In this document: positions 49,478 through 62,355 of the stretch, piece after piece
Layout: the number at the start of each line of letters is the position of its first letter
How positions within the stretch are numbered: position 1 is the first letter of the stretch
Origin: Nigrospora sphaerica
Taxonomy: Eukaryota > Ascomycota > Sordariomycetes > Amphisphaeriales > Apiosporaceae
DNA length: 64,000 bases
Assembly (NCBI GenBank): GCA_018287875.1
Contig: JAGVVL010000017.1
Location: forward strand, 1,178,001 to 1,242,000
Direction of reading: 5' to 3'
Position numbers and translations under genes: made by a program
The notes under the pieces: model-generated
Told to the model about the DNA's origin: nothing
What the model saw: only the letters and a program-made list of their open reading frames with translations
Database searches by the model: none

Positions 49478-50881
49478 TAGTAGAAGGGTAGCGAAAAGAT
49501 AAACACTTATAGCTGAAGTATTAAGATATAGATATTAAGTAGTTAATACTTTAACACGACTAGCAACGTATTAAGTGTACGCGATTATAGCGCCTTATTC
49601 TTATTAGCTATCTATTAGCGTCTCGCTATTTTAAAAGATATATACGGTGTTAATAGCCTTATTATTAGTAGCGTTATAAGGCGAGCTATATAAGGTTATT
49701 ATAGCTATAAAAGTAGCGATAAAGCGGTGCTAAGTTTTATTAAAAATAAAGCAAGCCTTTATACGTACTATATACCGTGTTGTTTATATTATAAAGATCG
49801 CTTTATATTATTTTTTAAAATTTCTTTAAATTCTTTCGATAATCTCCCGAATAAATGAGATAATATTTTTTTAAGAAAGAACTTAAATAACTTAATATTA
49901 ACTTAATTTAAACTTATTAATAAGAGAATTTTTACTCCTCTTTTAAGTTTCTTAAGTAACGTAAATGTTATATAAGTTACTTAATTAAATAAGTCGTTTA
50001 TCTTTTAGCAATTCTTGAATAATTATATGAGCTATGTTTTAATAATGCCTTTAATTAGTTTACAGTACTTACAATAGAACTTTATAAATAGTTTAATACG
50101 CACTTTGTTTACTTATATTATAATTAATGTTCTTACTTATACTATATTAGTTCATACATAGCTTATACTCTTTATGTAATTGCTACTTTCACGCGTTTTC
50201 TTTTTTAATGAATCATTTATGTTCTTTTATTTTATAAGATCTTAGCTATAGCTAGTCTTAAATGTTCTTCCTTCTTATAAACGTGCTTTTTATCCCTGTA
50301 AGGCTTATAAGGCTACTATATACCTCTTAAAGCGCTTTAACCTTAGCGTATTAGAGGGCGGCGACCTTATATTTTATTATTACCGCACCCTTTCTAAAAT
50401 AACTTATAATTTATAAGAATACTATTATAGTGCTTTAATAATGATAATGAACTTACTTTGTAGTATAAAGGGCTTATAACGTAGTTTTTATTAAGTTATA
50501 TAACGTTTAAAAGGCTTATTAAATAGCGGTTAATAAGAAGTAATTAAACGATAAAGGCGGTTATAACTTTATATTCAAGATAACCTTCTTTAAAGTTATA
50601 ATGAGTTAAATTAGTCTTAAAAATTTAACTTCGATATTATAAGCTATGAAAATGTCTAAAACGTAGTTTAAGAAGCGTTGAAGAACCTAGCATTAATAAT
50701 ATAGTTAGAGAGCAGCTTTATAAAGGCTTTGATTTCATGATTATACGGCTGATTTAATAAATTAATATACTTTACATTAAGTAGCTGAAATAAGTAGGAC
50801 GAATAAGAAAAAAATAAAATTAATAATAAAATTCTTCTTTTTAGAAAAAGTTTAAAATTTAGTTGAAACGTATTTCTTATA
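49478..50881. other. AT-rich decayed tract
   Basis: About 1.4 kb without a recognisable gene. At about 49966 there is an end-like sequence aacgtaaatgttatata followed by aagttactt/aagtcg units, similar to the inverted repeats of the F family and its MITE, so a pogo-like relic is likely. Around 50290-50750 a faint resemblance to F-type minus-strand coding sequence (tttattaagttatataacg) remains. Confidence 0.45.
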
Positions 50882-52723
50882 ACGTAAATGTTATACGAGT
50901 TACGCAGTTATACGAGTTGCGCACCCCCGACTAATTTCCACTTCTTCAACTTTAAACGTGTCTTATGTTACAACTAAACATACCTACACGTTTATTAGAG
51001 TCTCAGGTTATTCTCGTGGTCTAGACGATTAAGCAGGACCCCGCAATAACAATTCGTCGCGCTGCATTTATCTTTAAAGTCAACGAATTAACCCTTTGTA
51101 ACAGAATAAACGGAAAACGCGCCCGACGCGACGTACACGCTAATAATACGCGTCTCACCGAACTCGAAGAGAGAACACTTGTCCGATATATAATTAACCT
51201 AGATTCGAGAGGATTTGCACCGCGCTTACACGATATGGAAGATATAGCGAATGTTATCGCCGAGTTATACGACACGTCACGTGTTGGGACGCGTTAAGCC
51301 GCGAACTTCGTTAAGCGACAACCAGACCTCCGGACACGTTTTCGCGTATATACGACTACTAGATGGCCCTCTATGAAAACCCTGAAAAAATCTTAGGCTG
51401 GTTTACGCTTTTTACGAACCTAAAGGCTAAGTACAGTATTTAAGACGAGGATATTTACAACTTTGACGAAACCGGCTTTATGATAGGCTAAATCACGTCC
51501 ACAATAGTTGTTACCAGTGCCGATCGTACCGGAAAGCAAAAGAAGGTCTAGCCTAGTAATCGAGAATGAGTTACCGTGATCTAGGGCGTCTGTTCTAACA
51601 GCTGGTGTATCCTACGGTTCATCGTCGTGAAAGGCGCCTACCACCTTACTAATTAGTATACCGATAGCACCCTTCTATATAACTGGGTTATTAAGCCTAT
51701 CTTTAATAAATAGACCGATAACGAGACGGGCCTGGACTAGATTTAGCATTTCAAAAAACACACCGCGTTGCGCGCTACTAGCCGATATCGTCTATTAGTG
51801 ATCGATAAGCACGAGAGCCACGTTTCGGCCGATTTCTAAGCTTTCTATAAAGAGAAGAACATTATCACGGTCTCTATGCCTCTGCACTTGTCGTATTTAC
51901 TTTAGCCACTTAACGTAGGGTGTTTTAATCTACTAAAGCAGGTGTACGGTCGCGAAATTGAAACCTTTATGAAGTCACTCGTTAACTATATCACTAAGGC
52001 CGAGTTTCTTATCGCCTTCTAAGCCGCATTTTTGAAGGTTTTTATACCCGATAATGTTAAGGCAGCGTTCTGCGGGGCTGGTTTAGTCCCTTATAACCCA
52101 GAAAAGGTTATCTCGAAGCTCGACATGAAGTTATCGATGCCTTCGCCGTCTGGCAGCCTCCCGCTGGCGGCTGTCCTGTGGGCCTTACAAACGCTATATA
52201 ACCCAACGTAAGCTACTTCGTAGACCGATTATATTAAAAATCGAGTCCGTCAACATTAAGGAAGCTCTCCGACACCGATTTTATTAGCAGTGGACCAACT
52301 TGCAAAGGGTGCGATAGCGATGATACACGAGGTCGCCCTTTTACGGGCCAAGGTCTAGACGCTTCGAGAGGCGAATACCAGCCTTATAAAACGTCGTAAA
52401 GCTAAAAAAAAACGTCTACAGGAAGGAGGAACACTTAAGATTAGCCAGGCATAAGACCTTTTAAATTAAAAGGACGTGGATACGCAGTTAAAAGAAGAAG
52501 CGCGTAAAAGGAGTGGTCACATAACAAGGTCAGAGCCGCGCGCACAGCGGTGTAGTATCTGCGGAAACACCGGACATAATGCGCGCACATGTAAAGTAGA
52601 TGTAAAAACGTCTGCAGAGTCCGATTCTAAGTAGTTTGAATTGATTTAAGGCGTTATGGTCAAGTAATTGATGGATTCGTCGCGGAGGTGTTAGGAGGTG
52701 CGCAACTCGTATGACATCTACGT
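50882..52723 (+). mobile_element. Pogo-like element F4 (1842 bp)
   Basis: Flanked by TA (50880-50881 and 52724-52725). The left end has two 17-bp units of type gttatacgagttgcgca; the right end has one. It contains a plus-strand transposase frame with many stops: LTELEERTLVRYIINLDSRG, PRLHDMEDIANVI, then DIYNFDETGFMIG with Asp kept (about 51465), IDKHESH (about 51790) and PLNVGCFN. The C-terminal knuckle CSICGNTGHNARTC is intact (about 52555). It is a distinct subfamily from F3 judged by the terminal units. Confidence 0.88.
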
Positions 52724-52749
52724 TACTTAATAATTATTAATATATAATA

Positions 52750-53422
52750 ATGTAAGTATTATATGAGTCGCTTAGTTAGTTAAGTCGCTCATCGGAAATC
52801 CTAAAAAAAAGAAGACTATACATAACCGTGCACTAAGCTTAGTTTTACTTTAAGTAACTTTTAACTTTTAACCCAGCTTTTTCAGATAGTAGTTGAAAAA
52901 TAAATCTCTCTTTTGTATTTTCAGTTAATGTATAAGAGAAGATATTTAATGAAAATGAAGAAGCGTATCTACTTTTTAAGGTTTTAAATGTATTCCATTA
53001 ATAAAAGATTTTAAAAGCTGAAAAAATCTTTTCTTAATAATTAACGATATTAAAAAGCTATTGTAAGAATCCGAAGGAATCACAGTGGCAACGTCAGGTA
53101 TAGGGTAGCAAAGGGCAGGCTCAATTCCACTGCAAGACTGATTCTTGCAGAATCCAAATTCAGGTCGGGCGCCAGCGGTGCGCCCGCCCCTCGCTAATAG
53201 GTCGCCAGCGGGTCTGCGTCACAGGTCAGGTGACCAGCCTGCGGGTGCACGGAGGGACCTCTCTAGCGCCTCCTCCCCTACACTCCTCTCTTACAGCTAT
53301 ACTATATATTTTAAGCTATTTTAAGCTAAACTGAGCTTACTGTAAGGCTAACTATAGACTTTTCCCATCAGGATTTTCAGAGACCGACTTAATTAACTAA
53401 GCGACTTATATAACGCTTACAT
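52750..53422. mobile_element. MITE-like element with F-type ends, holding LTR D2
   Basis: Inverted repeats of about 42 bp (atgtaagtattatatgagtc...; right end ...cttacat), each with two roughly 17-bp units, flanked by TA (52748-52749 and 53423-53424). Without the D2 insertion it is about 434 bp with no transposase, so it is either a MITE or an internally deleted F copy. Confidence 0.75.
53062..53295. repeat. Short GC-rich LTR-like element D2 (234 bp)
   Basis: TGTAAGAATCC...CTCTTACA, flanked by gctat (53057-53061 and 53296-53300). Same family as D1, with about 20 extra bp near the right end. It has the same hairpins, and GC content far above its surroundings. Confidence 0.88.
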
Positions 53423-53424
53423 TA

Positions 53425-54606
53425 TAAGCCTTTTATACGTAATAAAATATATTTTTAAAGTATTAAAACTCATATAAAACCTATCTTATAACAGTTCATT
53501 TGTTAAAACTAAGTTTAATTACCTGATTACATAAAAGAGTGCTATTAATATTTTAATTAGAGAGTGATAAACGCTGTTTATTATAAAAAGCTATAAGATA
53601 CATTATCTTATCAACATAGTGTATTTTACATTAGAGTAATGTATTCATAGTTATTAAGGCAACTTTTCTTTTGCTTTTTAATATAAATACTATCAATTAT
53701 AAATATTGTTTAACAAATTATTAAGCTAATCTCGTTAATATTATAAGTCTCTTCGCTTTAAATACTATAATTAACCTTTAAGCTTGCGAAAAACCTAAAC
53801 TAGCTTAAAGCTTTTTAAGATGTTTATAATGACCCGTTAATAATTATATATATATATATGTAAAACACGTCTAAAGTTACAACTATCGCTTAAAGAGGTT
53901 TAGAGCTTAACGTGTGTTAATATTAGACCCGAAATGGGGTTTTCATGCTAAGTAAGCAAGCAAGTAAGAAAAAAAAGTAGTACGAGGACACACTTAGCTA
54001 CGATATAACCTCTTTTAAGTCAGCTGATTCGCCCTGTCACTATAATACACACTCTTTTTTACACTCTTTTAAGCTTCACTTTCTATCTCTATGCCTATTA
54101 TATAACCTGATTAAAGGTTACCCACGTCTTCGACACGAATACCTTTCTTCACGGCAGCTTAAAGATTGACCTTACGACCGCGTCTTTTCACTTGATAAAA
54201 CTTAGTGTCTGTCTGTTTTAATATATAACGCGTTACATGATTGAGCAATAATATTAACTGTATCTTTTACATTCTATAAGCGTAAGCTAAATTTCTAAGA
54301 ACTTTAGTCGAAAACATATTAAACAAGTTCTTTCTTTTAATAAAGTTAAGTAACTTTTATTTTAACTATTCTATATTAAGCGCGTTTTCTATACATCTCA
54401 TTTTAGGTAATGAAATTAAAGATGTAGAAAAAATATATTAAAAGAAACAGTTATTATAATGTCATATTAAGTACCTTAAACTGTTAGAATTACTTTAAAC
54501 CTCATAATATGTTTATAATATACTTAACTATGAGAGAAATATGTTTAAAATAGTTAAAGTAAGAATGTAATGAAGGTGAGCAACTTGATTAATTAAGCGA
54601 CTTATA
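53425..54606 (-). mobile_element. Degenerate pogo-like relic (F8) with a possible LTR-like insert
   Basis: Aligns with the relic at 38500-39050, including the regions equivalent to gagcttaacg and cttttaataaagtta, and ends near 54575-54606 with aagcgacttatataatactta. Between about 53930 and 54210 a less AT-rich block (starting tgttaatatt, ending gttttaata) is absent from the sister relic and may be a mutated LTR. Limits are approximate. Confidence 0.4.
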
Positions 54607-57600
54607 TAATACTTATTTTAACTTAAAAATTCGTCAGAAAAACCTAATAGGAAGTAGATTTTCTATTTAATAAGGGACTTTTGAATGTATTTCACTTTCT
54701 CTTTAATCAAAACTACATTAGCCCTATATACATATTGACTTATTTTAACTTTCAAGTTAATCTTTTTTAGAACCTTTTTAAAAGCTATTTTAAGTAAAAA
54801 GATGTGAGATATAAGGTGTATTTTTATATAATTAAGTGATAATAATGCATGATTATTTTTTTTAAAATAAATTCGTTGACTTTAAATTATTTCACCTTTT
54901 TAAAAAATAGAATGACTATTTGATAGCTTAATCTTTTCAATTTTCTAAAATAAGCTTTGTTTCTTCTCCTAAAGATTAGTCTTTTTAAACTTAGTTAATC
55001 ATAATAAGTCTCTATTTTATTTTATAAGAATACTAAACTCTCTTTTAAACCTATTTATAATTCTTGAAGTTTATTCACTATTATCGTCGTTATTAATACC
55101 ATATCTCTTATTAAACATAACTAAGTGATTTGTTATTAGCATTATTCATAGCGAACTATGTTATTAAAAATACTTCAACTTACTTATTATACTTACAAAT
55201 AGCATAGTATTATAAAGTTTATTTAAGAGTTTTTTTTTACTTATTTCATTCACCTTCTCCCTTATAGTTAATACGCTATAAGTCACTTATAAATAGTATT
55301 TAATTATATTTCAAGTAACTTTTCTCAAAAATAGAAATGATTTATTTTAATTTTAGAAATTAGATTTTCTTAATCTATATTAATTAACCGTAAACTTAAA
55401 GAAGATAAATACGAGTTTCTTAATGTTCCTTACTTCTCTATATTAGATAAAGTAAGTATACTTTATAAGTTTCTTTATAATACTAAAGAATTTATTAAAA
55501 ACTACTTAAAATTTGATTTCTTAAATAATGATAGCTTCAGAATCAAATTTTATATAACTGTTTTTAGTTTTGCTTGATAGTGGTATAATTTAAAGTTCTT
55601 TATAGATCTTATATCGTAGTAACTTTACTTTATTATATTAGTCGTAATCCTTTATTACTTTGAGAACTTACTCATTTAACTTATAATAGTTATATTATTA
55701 AGAAATGATTCTCATTAGTAACCTACATTAATAACGATTGTCAACTATGTGTTTTAAGTTCTCTAGTTAAGCTATAATTTATTTCACTTCTTTAAGAAGC
55801 ATGCTTTACGTTTAATCTCTTACTTTCGCTTACCTAGTCTAGTTAATCTATAAGTATATGATTTAATACGATAATTTTATCTTCGATCTATTATATAAGA
55901 TTTATTATATATAATACTAGTTTATTTAAAAGTCCTATCTTTAACTTTATAAAAACTTATTCTTTTTTTCTTCTTTATTAATAGCCGGCATCCTTATAAG
56001 TTAAGCTCGCTAAAGGGGCTATGATCTTTTTAAACTAAGTAATAAGTATTTTACAATAATTCGCTATTCTTTAGAAGAATTATATATCCTTTACATTTTA
56101 AATGTCAATTATTTCTGAACTGTTAATGCCTTCACTTCTTGTATTTAAGTTTTACTTATAAATGTAACGTATTTAAAATAAATAACTTAATTTCTTATAA
56201 AATCGTCTTTTTAAAGTTTATTAATAGCTTTTCATCCGAAACTCCTTATCATATAGGTTAAACATTTCTATATTATCTTTTAAGACTTTAAAGATAAATT
56301 AAAACATCGTCGAGGTATATCATCACAAATTTATTAAATATGTTCTATAAAACGTTATTGTTTTATAAAGAACTTAGAAGTGCATCAAGAAAGGCAAATA
56401 ATGTTATCAAGAACTAATAAGATTTAAGTTTACAATAGAATGCTATCTTTTATTCTTCATCTTCATTAACATGGATAATGTTATATCCGTTTAATAATTC
56501 AAACGTTATAAAGATATTAACTCTAATTAAGTCATCACGTAAATTATTAATAACTGAATAAGGTAGAAACCTTGATTAACATTATCGTTAAGCTCTAGAT
56601 AGTTAATTTATAGTCCCTATCTAACTTTAGTACTCTTTTTTACTTATTCTAATAAGTTATATTAAAGTTTATAAGTCTTAAGCTGATTTTGAAAAGAGTT
56701 CTATTCCTTTATCCATCGTTATCATTTTGAAAAAAGTTAAATCAATTCTCACTTCTTTTTCAAACTTAGTAACTATAAGTTTTTAAATAAGTCATTAGTG
56801 TTTATACATCATATTCTTATTATGAGGATAGTTATCTGTCTATACTATAAGCTTAATATATTTAAAGAAGTTAATCATGAACTACTTTCTAACTAAGAAT
56901 TTCTTAGCTATGAATATTTAGGTAAATAAACGCTCTTTATCCTTAATTATGCTAGTATCAAAGCTAAAAACATCATTATTTTAACGCTTGTTATATTTTA
57001 ACTACTATAATTTGAATTAGTTATTATCTATCACTTAAACGTTAGCTCTAAATAAAATAGCACTTTAAACCTCTACGCTTACTATACTTCAATGAATTAA
57101 AGCCGCCTCTATATTGAGTAGCTTTATAGGAGTTATCTTTTAAGCTTTATAAGTAGTCACCATTCTTTAAAAGCTTTTTGATATTATTCATACTTTGAAT
57201 AAAGCGTTAAGAGTCTTTAAAAGGAGAACCTTTAACTTTAACCTAATATCAATAATAAGCACATCGAGTATTAAAGATGCAAGTAATTAAGCTTAAACTT
57301 ATCTAATAGTCGAAATAAGAAACTTTAAATACTCTTCACATAAATAAAGCCGGACTTAAAATATTACTCTATTAAACTTCTTTAACGATACTGATAAGGA
57401 TATATATCATGAAGTACCTTTAAGGCGACGCTTTATTATTATTTGTATCATCATTAGGAGATTACTTAAACTTTAAGAATAATACATAAAACGACGATAT
57501 TAAAGAAATTTAAAAAGTTAATAAAACATGTAATGTTAAGTTTAAAAGTACTTTTAACAGCGTTAATGAGGTTTATATTGCCAAATAATAACTTATAAAC

Positions 57601-58245
57601 TGTTGATAGTAAAGGGCTCTTAATTTATACGCTATAAGTTTATACTTAATTACTTTTATTCCAAGTAAGAACCTATAACTCAGTTATAAACGTATAATTT
57701 TTAAGTTCAAGAAGAAGCGATAATGTGATTTATCTTTTAAATAGTATAAAATTAGGTAAATAAATAAAAACTTTGAGAATTTTTGAACAATTAAAAGCTT
57801 TATTATAATATATTATATCATTAAAAAAGAGCTTAAACTATTTTTATGGCACTGTTTACAAATTAAGCATATAACTCTTTGTTTTCCAAGGGAATAAAGT
57901 TACAATTAACTTTTACTTTATAAGCATTAAATCTCTTACTTATCTTTATATACCATTATATATACTTTTATATCTTTATATATCTTTATATATCTTTATA
58001 TTTTATCAAATCTTATTGAACTTATTATGAAGGTAATCTTGTTAAAGGTATTAATATTTTTATTTTCAATGTGAAACCTATCTTCTACGTTCATAACAAG
58101 TAGAAAGTAATTAATAAACTTTAAAAGATCTTTAAACGAATTATTTCAAACTATTATTATATTAAAAAGAATTCCAACTAGAAAGTAACACTTATTAAAG
58201 TTTAAGCGCAGGAAAAAAAAACATAATATATAATATAACTTAGTA
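54607..58245 (-). pseudogene. Heavily mutated Ty3/Gypsy element, minus strand
   Basis: A very AT-rich tract that still encodes, on the minus strand at about 56300-56465, an RT core: DEE-stop-KIAFYC, then N-I-F-N-K-F-V-M followed by IYLDDVLIY. This matches the Gypsy RT order (EWKTAFR..., then ...YLDDILIYS). The catalytic Asp pair is intact at about 56310-56318 despite the surrounding decay. No LTRs or other domains could be delimited. All frames are full of TAA/TAG. A tandem atctttatat-type repeat is seen at about 57960-58005. Confidence 0.6.
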
Positions 58246-60107
58246 ACGTGGGTGTTGGGTGAGTGGCGCAGGCGGGTGAGTGGCGCACTTTAAGGGAATC
58301 TTCACGATAAATCAATCGATTACCTAACTATAACGCCTTAAATTAATTGAAACTAATCAGATTCCGGCTCTTTAGATGTTTCTGCATTCATTTCATATGT
58401 TCGCGTATTATATCCGGCTGTTCCGCAGATACTATATCGCCGCCTACGCGGTTCTGACCTTGTTACCCGACTGCTCTTTATACGCGTTTTCTCTCCTAAC
58501 TGCGTATCGACGTCCTTTTAATCTAAAAGATTTGAGGCCTCGCCAATCTCAAGTGTTCCTCCTTATTATAGACGGGTCTTTTTTACTCTCCAATATTTTA
58601 TAAGGCTAGAATTCGCCTTTTAAAGAGTCTTAACCTCCACCTGTAAAAGAGCGACCTCGTGTATTATCGCCATTGTACCCTTCGCAAACTAGTTAACTGC
58701 CAATAAAATCGGTATCGGAAAGCTTTCTTAATAATAGCGGACTCGATTTTTAATAAAATCAGTTTGCGAAGTCGCCTCGGTTAGGTTATATAGCGTCTAA
58801 GAGGCCTATAAGACGCTCGTAGCCGGAAAGCTTCTAGTAGGCGAAGGTGTCGATAACTTCATATCCAGCTTTACAAGCACTCTTTCTGGATTTAGAGGCA
58901 CTAAGCCGACTCTTAAGAATCCAGCCTTAACGTTATTCGGTGTAAAAACCTTTATAAATACGGCTTAGAAGGTGATTAAAAACTTAACTTTAATAATATA
59001 GTTAATAAGTAACTTTATAAACCCTTCGATTTCGCGATTATACACCTATTTTAATAAGCTAAAACACCTAACGTTAAGTAGCTAGAGTAGATACAATAAG
59101 TATAGAGGTATAAAGACTACCACAATATCCTTCTCTTTATAGAAAGCCTGGAATTTGGTTAAAACGTGGCTCTTATACTTATTAATTACTAATAGATAAT
59201 ATCGGCCTGTTATACACGACGATATATGTTTATCGAAATACCGAATCTAGTTTAAGCTAGTCTTATTATCGGTTTATCTATTTTAAGTCGGTTTGATTAC
59301 CCAGTTACGCGGGAGGGTGCTATCGGCGTACTAATTAGCGAGGTGGTAGGCGCCCTTTACCACGATAAACAGCGGGACACACTAACTATCGGAATAGACG
59401 CCCTAGATTACAGTAACCTATTTGCGATTACTAGGCTGGACTTTTTTTTCGCTTTCCGCTGTAATCGGTACTAGTTATAACTATTAAGGACGTGATTTAG
59501 CCTATTGTGAAGCCGGTCTCGTCGAAGTTGTAGATATCCTTATCTTAGATGCCGTACTTAGCCTCCAGGTTCGCGAAAAACACGAACTAGCCCGCGATTT
59601 TCTTAGGATCTTCGCAGAGGGCCCTCTAGTAGTTGTATACGCGAGAGAAACGCGTTTAGAGGTCTGGTTATCGCTTAATAAAGCTTAAGGCTTAACGTGT
59701 GCCGACATGTGACGCGTCGCGCGACTTGGCAATAACATTAGCCATATCTTCTATATCACGAAGTCGCGGCGCAAACCCTTGCGTATCTAGGTCCAGTATG
59801 TATCTGATAAGCGTCTTCTCTTCCAGTTCGGTTAATCGAGCTGACTTAGGGCGGGTATCTTGCCTAGCGTGTGTGCCGGCTATTCTTCGACGTAGGGTAG
59901 TTTCCGGGACGTTATAGATTGTTACAGCGGCTCGGCGGGTTAAATGAGGGTTTTTCTGGAGTGCTTGAATAGCAAGAACCATCTGACCCTCTTTAAATGC
60001 GTTCTCCATGTTTATTTGTGGAGATGTAGTGTCTTAAAGTTGAAGTAACGAATTTTAGCTGGAAGTGCGCCACTCACCTGCCTGCGCCACTCACCCAACA
60101 CCCACGT
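58246..60107 (-). mobile_element. Pogo-like element F5 (1862 bp)
   Basis: Inverted repeats begin acgtgggtg and hold two 17-bp units (gttgggtgagtggcgca, then ggcgggtgagtggcgca) at both ends. The left flank is TA (58244-58245); the right flank is TG, possibly a mutated TA. The transposase gene is on the minus strand. The ends are GC-rich while the gene is moderately mutated. Confidence 0.88.
58372..60009 (-). pseudogene. F5 transposase (DDE pogo type with CCHC knuckle)
   Basis: The N-terminus is uninterrupted from ATG 60009 for 105 codons (MENAFKEGQMVLAIQALQ, then a helix-turn-helix RRAAVTIYNVPETTLRRRI, and LTELEEKTLIRYILDLDTQG), ending at TGA/TAA near 59692. It is the best-preserved DNA-binding domain of the family. 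Further on, IYNFDETGF keeps its Asp (about 59510), but the second site reads VINKYKSH (Asp and Gly lost). The C-terminal knuckle is degraded (YSICGTAGYNTRTY). Many TAA/TAG. Confidence 0.8.
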
Positions 60108-62355
60108 TGATATAAATGATTATACTTCTTGTGTTATAAAAATATAAGGTAAACTTTTAAATATCTTGTATAAAAATAGATTAAATAAAGGTTTTCTTTT
60201 TAAACTAAACGATGTCACTTTCACCATTAATTATGTTACTTGGTATATATTCTGTATCTAGTCCATTATATGAAGCTAAATAATAAGCATAAAAAAGATA
60301 TAAAGCGTAACAAGATCTCATTATAAGGTCATAATAAACTATATAAATTATAAATAGTACCTAAGGCTTCTAAACCTAGAGTAGAATATTCACTAATAAA
60401 GAAAGGTTTTTTAAACTACGTAATATAACAATCTAATAAAACTAAGTAACCTATTTAAATAAGTAACATATATAGTACTTATGTTAAATAGATAAAAAGG
60501 CTTAATTATGATTATTAAAAGAGAAGTACTTAAGAAGGAATATTCTCTAAAAAGATTTTTAAAACTAGATATACTTTCTTAAAAAGACCTTATTGTTTTT
60601 CATTTAGGGTTAGAAAGTTACTTCTACTTTAAAGCCTCTTTAAAGCTTTCGTAAAAATGACGTAAAGTTAAGATTCTCTATTTTCAAAAAATAAGAAAAA
60701 TTAATATTTAGAAAAGAGTATCTTTTTAAGATGGTATTGTATATTTTTCTAGAAAGTGTATTCTTATTTTATTTTTAACATCTATTCATTCTCTTCCCTT
60801 TTAAATGGTTTATTAATATTATTTTAAAAAATTATCTTTAAACAATTTATGTAAGCGTTTAATCACTTAGAGGATTTTATTTTTAAAATGATTATTATGA
60901 TGTCATTATTAAGTAAAGTAAAGAAGTATACTAAGTATAATTATATATTATTTTATTTTTTAAAATTTAAAATATATAAGTGTTATATATAATATTAAGA
61001 AGAAATAACATAATTAAAAAGTCTAAATAAGTTATAACGTAAATATTATACGAGCTATGTATTTATACGAGTTACGTACCGGAAATACTAACAAAAAACG
61101 CCTATCTATGATCGTGCACTTTATTAGAGAATAAATAAAAAGAGTTAAGATTTTAGTTTAAAGTAGCTCTTAAAGTTATTTTCTTGAAAGGTTTTAAAAG
61201 AGGAGAATATTTTAATGTACTTTTAAGTATCTCTATAAATAAGTCTTATAAAAAACCGTTTTTTACAAAATAACTTGAATAGTTACTTATTATTAAAACT
61301 TTTTTCCTTTTTAATATTTGTCTTTTAATATTTCCTTTTTAAAGTACACGGCTATATATATACGTTTCTTATTAAAAGTTTTAAAATATAAGTTATATAA
61401 CATCTATAATATATTTTGCTTAAATAAAGCTCTCTATATAGTAAACCTTTTTTAAAAGAACGTTTTAGAAACAGTGTCAAAAGTATATGGCTTACTCCTA
61501 TACCGTTATCCTTCGTTAAGAACTTAGCTATGTGCTTACTAAAAAGCTAGTCCTTTAACCGAGACTGCTCTAGAGCTCGGGCCACCTTACCCGAGAGCAT
61601 GGGCTACCCTATCCTTAAGTTAAGGATGCTTTTCCCGCATATGTGACCTACAATACTCGGAACCTTCCACGAGTTTCTACGAGTTTCCACATACTTCCAT
61701 GAGGTTCCACAAGCCTCCACGTGGTCCCATGAGGTTCCACGAGCCTCCACGTGCTTCTAAGCCACGTCACCGCTTACGCGTCCACTTACGCGTCCCCTCT
61801 TTGTATTACTAAGAGGATAAACGGTTAAAAGGGTATAAATAAGGGATAAATCTTCCCTCTTAGTGTACATAGTCTTGGAAATAAGTAAGCAACTTAGTGA
61901 TTTCACTCTCGACCCCCTTAAGAGAAGTTCCTACTCTTCCGTGTTCTTTTGTCCTTAAGGAACGGCCTCCGAGATCGAAAGAGCCCTTATAAAGAGATTG
62001 CTTTCTCTTTGCGATCGAACTACCACTTTTAATAAATCGAAATAAGTTTTATATAATACACATTTTTTATATTTACGTTAAAATATTTTTTCACTAGTCT
62101 CATACTAAAAGATGAAATATATAAATATATATTTAGAGGATTGCATCTTTTAAGTTTTCATTTTTGATTTTTCAATTATAATTAACTAATTTTTCAATGT
62201 TTAAAAAGTAAATATTATATTAAAGTATTAAATTTAAACTTTTTTAAAAAGTTACTTTTTAAAAGTATTATAACTTCTTATATATTTATTTTATCTACTA
62301 ATATATAAGTTAAGTTTAGCTTTTCAATAGATAAACTACTTAAAAGCATTAATGT
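60108..62355. other. AT-rich decayed tract with a relic and LTR G3
   Basis: No gene is visible. A probable F-type relic runs from about 61034 (acgtaaatattatacgag, then a second unit) to about 61408 (ataacatctat), roughly 375 bp. LTR G3 follows at 61475-62034. The remainder is stop-rich AT sequence. Confidence 0.45.
61475..62034 (+). repeat. LTR, family G (copy G3, 560 bp, mutated)
   Basis: Aligns with G1 and G2 throughout, including the ccacgagttt repeats (about 61667-61750), the tataaataaggg promoter-like box (about 61837) and the gatcgaaagagccc segment. It starts TGTCAAAAG and ends TTTTAATA (from TTCCAACA). The flanks aacag and aatcg do not match exactly. Confidence 0.7.

Noticed and set aside
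58376..58603. Open frames at 45732-45965 (minus), 58376-58603 (plus) and 62498-62755 (plus)
   Set aside because: They are the antisense of the F transposase C-terminus including the zinc knuckle; the real frame is on the other strand.
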